The notes under the pieces: generated by a model
Told to the model about the DNA's origin: nothing
Seen by the model: the letters and a program-made list of their open reading frames with translations, nothing else
The model's database searches: none
In this document: positions 1 through 5,000 of the stretch, one piece after another
Layout of the letters: each line of letters opens with the position of its first letter
Numbering within the stretch: the stretch's first letter is position 1
Program-made: the position numbers and the translations under genes
Assembly (NCBI GenBank): GCA_013816685.1
Contig: JACDDX010000020.1
Coordinates: 1 to 11,908, forward strand
Origin: Gemmatimonadales bacterium
Lineage (GTDB): Bacteria > Gemmatimonadota > Gemmatimonadetes > Gemmatimonadales > GWC2-71-9
DNA length: 11,908 nt
Reading direction: 5' to 3'

Positions 1-1
1 G

Positions 2-2608
2 TCAGCACGGGCGCAGACCAGCACCGACAGTGTCCGTAGGTTGACGCCCGGCGCAAACCAGCGAGAAGAGGGTATGGCCAGGGCGGGACCGGCCACAGCG
101 ATGGAGACGCCGGAGAACGCCACCACCGTGACGTTCGAGCAGATCCAGGCCCTGCCGTCCAGCAGCCGCAACTTCCTCGACCTCGCCCAACTGGCGCCCG
201 GCGTGCGGCTCACGCCCGACCGGATCAATGGCACCGACAAATCGTTTGCCTCGGGCGCGCTGCCGGCCGACGCCATCAACGTCTTCGTGGACGGCCGCTC
301 GCTCAAGAACGACATCACTGTCGGCGGCATCGTTGGACAGGACCGCAGTCGCGGCAATCCGTTCCCGCGGAATGCACTGCAGGAAGTCCGCATCGTCACC
401 AATAACTTCAAGGCCGAATATGGGAAGGCGTCGAGCGCGATCATCACCGCCATCACGCGATCGGGTGGAAACCAGTGGAGGGGCAGCGTCTTCAGCGGGT
501 TTCAGAGCCAGTCGCTGGTGGCGCTCGACACCTTTCAGCTCGCCGACGAGCATGATACCCTCAGGGCCACGCCTGTTGAGAAGCCGGAATACAGCCGGGT
601 GCTGACCGGGTTCAGCGGCGGCGGGCCTCTCGTCCAGAACAAGCTGTTCGTGTTCGGCGCGTACGAAGGCAACTACCAGAACCGGCAGGGCATCACCCGC
701 TTCAACGGCGACTCCACGGCCTGGCCCACGAACATCGCGGCCCTGCAGGGCGAGTCGCACTCGTCCCCATTCCGCTCCAGCCTGTTCTTCGGCAAGCTGA
801 GCTACAATCATGGCGAGAAGCAGCGGGTCGAGCTGAGCACCACCGTGCGTCACGAGACCGACCGCCGTGGGTTCGGCGGTCAGTTCAGCGACACCTTCCG
901 GGCCTTCCAGGCCGGCGAGAATCTCCGGAACAACGTGATCGACGGCGGCCTCAGGCACACCGTCCATGGCCACGACTGGCTCAACGAGTCGCTGATCGGC
1001 TATCAGTGGTACCAGCTCAATCCCGAGCCGTTCGACCTCGTCACCCCGGGTCAGGAGTACCCCGGCATCGGCCGGATCGGTGGCGGCGACTCGCGGCAGA
1101 CTTTCCAGCAGAAACGACTTTCACTGCGCGATGCGTGGACCTACTCGGGGCTGCACGCCGGTGGCGCGCACGTCATCAAGATCGGCGGCAACGTCGACCT
1201 TCTCCGGTACAACATTGACAGGCAGTTGAACGAGAACCCGACCTTCACGTTCAGCAGCAGCAACGGATTCGCCTTTCCGGTGCAGGCGCAGATCGGCACC
1301 GGCAATCCGATGATCAACGGCAGGAACAGCCAGCTCGGTCTCTACCTGCAGGACGACTGGAGCCCTACCTCGGCGCTCACGCTCAACCTGGGCATCCGCT
1401 GGGACTACGAGTCCGGCATGTACGACCGCAAGTACGTGACACCCCCGGCCACCCGCGACTCACTGGTGGCACTGCGGGACGCGCTCTTCATCGACATCGA
1501 TCCGTCGCGCTACTTCACCGACGGCACCCGGCGGAAGGCGTTCGCGGGTGCGTTCCAGCCCCGGCTCGGCTTCAGCTATACGATTGATGCACACCAACGG
1601 ACGTCCCTCTTCGCCGCCGTCGGGGTTTTCTACGACCGAATCGGCTTCAACTCGCTCGTCGACGAGACCTACCGCCGGCAGCACCCGAGCCACTTCTTCA
1701 ACTTCTCCTCCGATGGGGGCAACGGCACCATCGCCTGGGATCCGACCTATCTCAGCCGGGCCGGACTCGCGTCGATCCTCGGCTTCGGTCTGACGCCGCC
1801 CCAAGAGGTGTTCCTGCTCCCGAACAACCTCAAGCCGCCCAAGTCGTATCAGTTCAGCGGCGGCGTCCGCCACAACTTCGGCACCATCGCGACGTCGCTG
1901 GTCTACACCGGGATCCGGGGGCGCAACGGCTTCAGCTATGAGTGGGCGAACGTGGCGCTCGATCCGGCCACGAATGACTGCTGCCAGTCGGTCGCAACCC
2001 CTTACCAGAACGTGCTCGTGGGCAACAACAGCGTACGGAACTGGTACGATGGGGTGGAGGCACGCGTGGACCGACCCTACCACAGGAGCGGGGAGTTCGG
2101 CTGGGGCGCCGGCATTGCCTACACCCTGTCGTGGGCCTCCACTGAAGGCGGCGCGCTGTTCAGCTTCCCGACGATCACCGCCGGGTTCAACCGCAGGCAC
2201 CCGATCGATGACGACCGGCGGCATCGCGTGGTGGTGAACTGGGTCGCCGACCTGCCATTTGTGTTCGGCATCCAGTTCAGTGGACTGGCCACCGTGGCCA
2301 GCGGCACGCCGTATCGGAAGGTGAGCTTCGTCGGCGGCACCGGCACCGAGCGCGTCAATCTGGGCTTCGAGCACACGCCCCCCTTCAGGAACATCGATCT
2401 CCGGGTCAGGAAGGATCTGCCCGACTTCGGTGGCACCCGGCTGGGCATCACCGGCGACCTGTTCAACGCGCTCAATACCCAGAACCTCGGCTGCTTCCAG
2501 GAGACGTTTCGCAATGGCGACGGGTCGCCGAACCCGAACTTCGCCCACGCCACGTGCGTCACCAGCGATCCGCGCCGGTTCCAGCTCGGCTTCCAGTACG
2601 ACTTCTGA
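2..2608 (+). CDS. TonB-dependent receptor-like outer membrane protein (Oar-like), 5'-partial
   Basis: Outer-membrane beta-barrel protein, probably a TonB-energised importer; the substrate is unknown. The frame is open to the left edge. Possible internal starts are TTG 41, ATG 74 and ATG 101, but none gives a signal peptide, so the gene probably begins upstream. Counting from TTG 41, residues 29-155 are a plug domain (LPSSSRNFLDLAQLAPGV, VFVDGRSLKND, EVRIVTNNFKAEYGKASS). The barrel follows, with typical strands such as YLQDDWSP and LNLGIRWDYESG, and ends in the aromatic C-terminus FQLGFQYDF expected of barrel proteins. The first visible codons read ARAQTSTDSV, which resembles the end of a signal peptide. 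The carboxypeptidase-regulatory-like domain of about 80-100 residues that usually precedes the plug in Oar-type proteins is missing or degenerate. Four cysteines form two close sets (C647/C648 and C818/C839), which is unusual for a barrel and may mean disulfides. It stands alone, 105 bases before the next gene. Family is sure, the N-terminus is not. Confidence 0.88.
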   Translation, partial: SARAQTSTDSVRRLTPGANQREEGMARAGPATAMETPENATTVTFEQIQALPSSSRNFLDLAQLAPGVRLTPDRINGTDKSFASGALPADAINVFVDGRSLKNDITVGGIVGQDRSRGNPFPRNALQEVRIVTNNFKAEYGKASSAIITAITRSGGNQWRGSVFSGFQSQSLVALDTFQLADEHDTLRATPVEKPEYSRVLTGFSGGGPLVQNKLFVFGAYEGNYQNRQGITRFNGDSTAWPTNIAALQGESHSSPFRSSLFFGKLSYNHGEKQRVELSTTVRHETDRRGFGGQFSDTFRAFQAGENLRNNVIDGGLRHTVHGHDWLNESLIGYQWYQLNPEPFDLVTPGQEYPGIGRIGGGDSRQTFQQKRLSLRDAWTYSGLHAGGAHVIKIGGNVDLLRYNIDRQLNENPTFTFSSSNGFAFPVQAQIGTGNPMINGRNSQLGLYLQDDWSPTSALTLNLGIRWDYESGMYDRKYVTPPATRDSLVALRDALFIDIDPSRYFTDGTRRKAFAGAFQPRLGFSYTIDAHQRTSLFAAVGVFYDRIGFNSLVDETYRRQHPSHFFNFSSDGGNGTIAWDPTYLSRAGLASILGFGLTPPQEVFLLPNNLKPPKSYQFSGGVRHNFGTIATSLVYTGIRGRNGFSYEWANVALDPATNDCCQSVATPYQNVLVGNNSVRNWYDGVEARVDRPYHRSGEFGWGAGIAYTLSWASTEGGALFSFPTITAGFNRRHPIDDDRRHRVVVNWVADLPFVFGIQFSGLATVASGTPYRKVSFVGGTGTERVNLGFEHTPPFRNIDLRVRKDLPDFGGTRLGITGDLFNALNTQNLGCFQETFRNGDGSPNPNFAHATCVTSDPRRFQLGFQYDF
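8..62 (+). repeat. Imperfect 15-bp direct repeat, 40-bp spacing
   Basis: Positions 8-22 and 48-62 match at 13 of 15 bases around the core GGCGCARACCAGC. The 40-base offset is not a multiple of three, so the copies are read in different frames: the first reads ARAQTS in the receptor frame, and the second would read AQTSE only in another frame. It lies where the receptor's signal peptide and N-terminal domain junction should be, so it may mark a small duplication or deletion. It could also be chance. Confidence 0.4.
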
Positions 2609-2651
2609 CGGTCGCCCGCTCGCGCTGCACCCAGGGCACCATCGTGCTCGT

Positions 2652-2674
2652 TATTGTCCTGCCACGCGACAATA
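2652..2674. promoter_or_regulatory. Perfect 7-bp inverted repeat, possible operator upstream of yraN
   Basis: Arms TATTGTC (2652-2658) and GACAATA (2668-2674) are perfectly complementary around a 9-base centre. The match extends to CG on both sides if one T is bulged out. It sits 43 bases after the receptor stop and 39 bases before the preferred yraN ATG. There is no T-run after it, so it does not look like an intrinsic terminator. An operator or an RNA hairpin is possible; the function is unknown. Confidence 0.4.
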
Positions 2675-2713
2675 CGATGTCTGCAGACGCCACGGCCCGC
2701 ACTATCGTCGCGC

Positions 2714-3133
2714 ATGCCCGCTCGCCGTCAATTCGTACCGGTCGGCGACTGGTCGGATCCCCGACAGATACGCGGGCTCGCCGGTGAGCGTGCGGCGATG
2801 GGTTACCTCATCAGCTGCGGCTGGAACATCGAGGCGCATCGATTCCGGCTGGGGCGGCACGATGTCGACCTCGTGGCAAGGCGGGGTGCAGTCGTCGCCT
2901 TCATCGAAGTGAAGACCCGGCGGTCGGTCGTATGCGGAACGGCGCTGGAAGCGGTGTCACGGCCGAAGCAGCGTTCGATTGCCAAGGCGGCGGAACTCTG
3001 GCGTCTGCGGTTCGGACGTCCGGCAGACCTGTACCGGTTCGACGTCGTGGCACTGAGTGAAGCGGAAACCGGGCGCTTCGACATTGAACATGTGGCAGAT
3101 GCCTGGCGGCTGCTCCGAGAACCGCAGCGCTAG
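2714..3133 (+). CDS. yraN: YraN/UPF0102 family nuclease-like protein
   Basis: Restriction-endonuclease-fold protein of the YraN (UPF0102) family; its role is poorly known and is usually suggested to be in DNA processing or repair. From ATG 2714 it has 139 residues, near the family's usual 115-130. Visible motifs in order are G24-E25 in GLAGERAAMGYL, D52 in the GRHDVDLV segment, then E65 and K67 in AFIEVKTRR. These match the GE...D...ExK nuclease core. The segment usually reading GEIDL is HDVDL here. FDVVAL near residue 109 matches the conserved C-terminal strand. An in-frame TTG at 2654 would add 20 residues (with SCHATIRCLQTP) that do not resemble the family, so ATG 2714 is preferred. No clear Shine-Dalgarno precedes it, but a TATCGT hexamer lies five bases upstream. 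It ends 114 bases before recA, which has its own control region. Confidence 0.85.
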   Translation: MPARRQFVPVGDWSDPRQIRGLAGERAAMGYLISCGWNIEAHRFRLGRHDVDLVARRGAVVAFIEVKTRRSVVCGTALEAVSRPKQRSIAKAAELWRLRFGRPADLYRFDVVALSEAETGRFDIEHVADAWRLLREPQR

Positions 3134-3247
3134 TAATGTGACTGAATACTGTACAAGCCGATACCATTGCTTCGGATCTTATTCGGTACTATTCTACTGC
3201 ACGTCTACTCTGTGTAGCAAAATCAGCCACATCAGCACGAGGCGGCA
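3134..3247 (+). promoter_or_regulatory. recA control region, AT-rich, candidate sigma70-type promoter
   Basis: In these 114 bases 52 are G or C (46%), well below the neighbouring genes. A possible promoter is TTGCTT (3167-3172), a 17-base spacer, then TATTCT (3190-3195). It matches the consensus only partly and is an inference. The sequence TCTACT occurs at 3193-3198 and 3204-3209, exactly 11 bases apart. GAATACTGTAC (3144-3154) is a near inverted repeat of GTACTATTC (3186-3194), differing by a 2-base insertion. I found no CTGT-N8-ACAG or GAAC-N4-GTTC LexA box. A weak ribosome site, GAGGCGG, lies at 3239-3245. Confidence 0.55.
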
Positions 3248-4351
3248 ATGGCACCTGACGAAACCCGGCTTGAAGCCGACCGGCGCAAGGCACTCGGACT
3301 GGCCATCACTCAGATCGAGAAGCAACTCGGCAAAGGCTCGATCATGCGGATGGGCGCCGACAGCCCCCGCGTGCGGGTGCCGGCCATCCCCACCGGCGCC
3401 ATCAATCTCGATGCTGCCACCGGCATCGGCGGTGTACCTCGGGGGCGAATCACGGAGATTTACGGGCCGGAGTCGTCCGGCAAGACGACCCTGTGTCTGC
3501 ACCTCGTCGCCAACGTCCAGAAGATGGGCGGAGTCGCCGCGTACGTCGACGCGGAGCACGCGCTCGATGTCGATTACGCCCGCAAGCTCGGTGTGAACGT
3601 CGAAGATCTGCTGGTGTCGCAGCCCGATACCGGCGAACAAGGGCTCGAGATCGTGGACATCCTGGTTCGCTCGGGTGCGGTCGACCTCGTCGTCATCGAC
3701 TCGGTCGCGGCATTGGTGCCCAAGGCCGAAATCGAAGGTGAGATGGGCGATTCCAGCGTCGGCGTGCAGGCCCGGCTCATGAGCCAGGCGCTCCGCAAGC
3801 TGGCCGGCGGCATCAACCGCTCCAATACCTCGGTGGTCTTCATCAATCAGCTCCGCGAGAAGATCGGCGTCATGTTCGGCAACCCCGAGACGACCACCGG
3901 CGGCAAAGCGCTCAAGTTCTACGCATCGCTCCGGCTGGACATCCGCCGCATCGGGCCCGTCAAGGAGCGCGAGACCGTCATCGGCAATCACGTGCGGGTG
4001 AAGGTGGTGAAGAACAAGGTGGCCCCACCGTTCCGGCAGGCGGAGTTCGACATCATGTTCGACGAGGGCATCAGCCACACGTCGCTGCTCGTCGACATCG
4101 CCAGCGAGGCCGGGATCATTCAGAAGTCCGGTGCCTGGTACTCCTACAACGACCAGCGGATCGGACAGGGCAGAGAGAATGCGAAGCTGTTCCTCAAGGA
4201 CAACACCACGCTCATGGCCGAGGTCGAGGGCAAGGTGAAAGAGCTGCTCGGCATGCGGGCGCCGGGCGGTGCGGGTGCCGGGACGGCGGGCGGCGCGGCA
4301 GCGGGAGCGGGAGCGGGAGCGGGAGCGGGAGCTGAGGAGAGCGAGGAGTAG
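3248..4351 (+). CDS. recA: Recombinase RecA
   Basis: ATP-dependent strand-exchange protein of homologous recombination and co-protease for LexA cleavage in the SOS response. It has 367 residues from ATG 3248. The N-terminal helix carries ALGLAITQIEKQLGKGSIM. Walker A is GPESSGKTT (73-81), the YVDAEHALD segment holds the catalytic Glu near 103, and Walker B is LVVIDSVAAL (147-156). Loop L1 is EGEMGDSSVGVQARLMSQ, and FINQLREKIGVMFGNPETTTGG (198-219) covers loop L2. The C-terminal domain includes WYSYNDQRIGQGRENAK. The tail (about 339-362) is an unusual Gly-Ala run coded by a hexanucleotide repeat, followed by the acidic end EESEE, as acidic as the tails that autoinhibit other RecAs. It has its own upstream control region and is followed at once by recX. 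Confidence 0.99.
   Translation: MAPDETRLEADRRKALGLAITQIEKQLGKGSIMRMGADSPRVRVPAIPTGAINLDAATGIGGVPRGRITEIYGPESSGKTTLCLHLVANVQKMGGVAAYVDAEHALDVDYARKLGVNVEDLLVSQPDTGEQGLEIVDILVRSGAVDLVVIDSVAALVPKAEIEGEMGDSSVGVQARLMSQALRKLAGGINRSNTSVVFINQLREKIGVMFGNPETTTGGKALKFYASLRLDIRRIGPVKERETVIGNHVRVKVVKNKVAPPFRQAEFDIMFDEGISHTSLLVDIASEAGIIQKSGAWYSYNDQRIGQGRENAKLFLKDNTTLMAEVEGKVKELLGMRAPGGAGAGTAGGAAAGAGAGAGAGAEESEE
4303..4332 (+). repeat. Hexanucleotide tandem repeat (GGGAGC)x5 inside recA
   Basis: Five perfect copies of GGGAGC occupy 4303-4332. They encode an alternating Gly-Ala stretch near residues 352-362 of RecA, between the folded C-terminal domain and the acidic end. The six-base unit means copy-number change would add or remove whole Gly-Ala pairs without shifting the frame. 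The preceding bases (4261-4302) are also Gly-Ala rich but imperfect, suggesting older decayed copies. Confidence 0.9.
4334..4348 (+). promoter_or_regulatory. Ribosome binding site for recX inside the recA tail
   Basis: The last recA codons (GAG GAG AGC GAG GAG) encode EESEE and also give two Shine-Dalgarno-like sites, GAGGAGA at 4334-4340 and GAGGAG at 4343-4348. The first is 11 bases before the recX GTG and the second only three, so the first is the better placed. This supports GTG 4352 as the recX start. Confidence 0.6.
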
Positions 4352-4975
4352 GTGCGAGTCACGGCGCTGGACATCGATCCGCGCGAGCCTGGGGTCGTGC
4401 GGATCGAGGTGGACGGGGGCCGGTTCGGCGCCGTCTCCGGAACGGTGGTCGCCGGTGAGGGAATCCGGGTGGGAGCGGACCTCGACTCGGAGCAAGGCCA
4501 GCGTCTGTCCGAGGCGGCCGACCGAGAGGCGGCGTACCACACCATCCTTCGCGCGCTGGGTCGCCGCGCCTACGCGCGTGCCGACCTGGCGCGGCGCCTC
4601 GTTCGCCGGGGGCACGCCAAAGACGCCGTCGAGGCCGGACTCGTGCGCGCCGAGGCGGCCGGGTTTCTCGATGACGCCGCGTACGCGCTGCACTACGTCC
4701 AGACGCGTGCACCGAACGGACGTGGGCCGGCTCGGCTCGTCCGCGACCTGCTCTCCAGGGGGGTCGACCGTGCCCTGGTCGACCGGGCCATCGCCATCCA
4801 GTGGCCGGACGGCAGCGATCGCGGGGCGGCCGCGTTCGCCTTGGCCGAGAAGCGGGCGGCGCAGCTTGGTGCCTTGCCACGCCAGGCCAAACGCCGCCGG
4901 CTGCTCGCCTATCTGGCGCGTCGCGGCTATACCGGGCATCAGGTGACCGAGATCGTCGGCAAGGTGGTGCCGTAG
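4352..4975 (+). CDS. recX: Regulatory protein RecX
   Basis: RecX binds RecA filaments and modulates, usually inhibits, strand exchange and co-protease activity. It has 207 residues from GTG 4352, which abuts the recA TAG with no gap and has ribosome-binding sequence inside the recA end. The N-terminal 55 residues form a divergent beta-rich stretch (VTALDIDPREPGVVRIEVDG). The helical RecX repeats start near residue 58: ALGRRAYARADLARRLVRRG, then GFLDDAAYALHYVQTRAPNGRGPARL, then LLSRGVDRALVDRAI, and a last repeat ending in YLARRGYTGHQVTEIVGKVV. The DDAAYA and GPARL motifs are characteristic of the family. Position directly behind recA, probably in the same transcript, supports the call. Confidence 0.95.
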   Translation: MRVTALDIDPREPGVVRIEVDGGRFGAVSGTVVAGEGIRVGADLDSEQGQRLSEAADREAAYHTILRALGRRAYARADLARRLVRRGHAKDAVEAGLVRAEAAGFLDDAAYALHYVQTRAPNGRGPARLVRDLLSRGVDRALVDRAIAIQWPDGSDRGAAAFALAEKRAAQLGALPRQAKRRRLLAYLARRGYTGHQVTEIVGKVVP

Positions 4976-4988
4976 GCCGCGGCCGCTC

Positions 4989-4994
4989 TATATT
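4989..4994 (+). promoter_or_regulatory. Candidate -10 element just before alaS
   Basis: TATATT, an isolated AT patch in the GC-rich 25-base recX-alaS gap, ends six bases before the alaS ATG. No Shine-Dalgarno is visible in that gap. If TATATT is a -10 box, transcription would start at or near the ATG and give a leaderless mRNA. No convincing -35 is seen, so this is only a candidate. Confidence 0.35.
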
Positions 4995-5000
4995 CTCCAG

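Noticed and set aside
2634..2645. Intrinsic terminator after the receptor gene (GCAC-CATC-GTGC)
   Set aside because: The stem is only four to five pairs with no following T-run.
2654..2713. TTG start for yraN at 2654
   Set aside because: The extra 20 residues do not resemble YraN, and the TTG lies inside the inverted repeat; ATG 2714 gives a family-sized protein.
3148..3164. E. coli-type LexA box near the CTGTACAAGCCGATAC stretch upstream of recA
   Set aside because: The right half is ATAC, not ACAG, so it fails CTGT-N8-ACAG. No GAAC-N4-GTTC box is present either.
4261..4348. Disrupted or frameshifted recA end
   Set aside because: The repeat tract stays in frame to the stop and recX starts at the next base, so the gene is intact.
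3194..4939. Long minus-strand open frame (581 residues) over recA and recX
   Set aside because: It lies antisense to two firmly identified genes, has low-complexity Arg/Asp/His-rich sequence and no family resemblance. Long antisense frames are common in GC-rich DNA.
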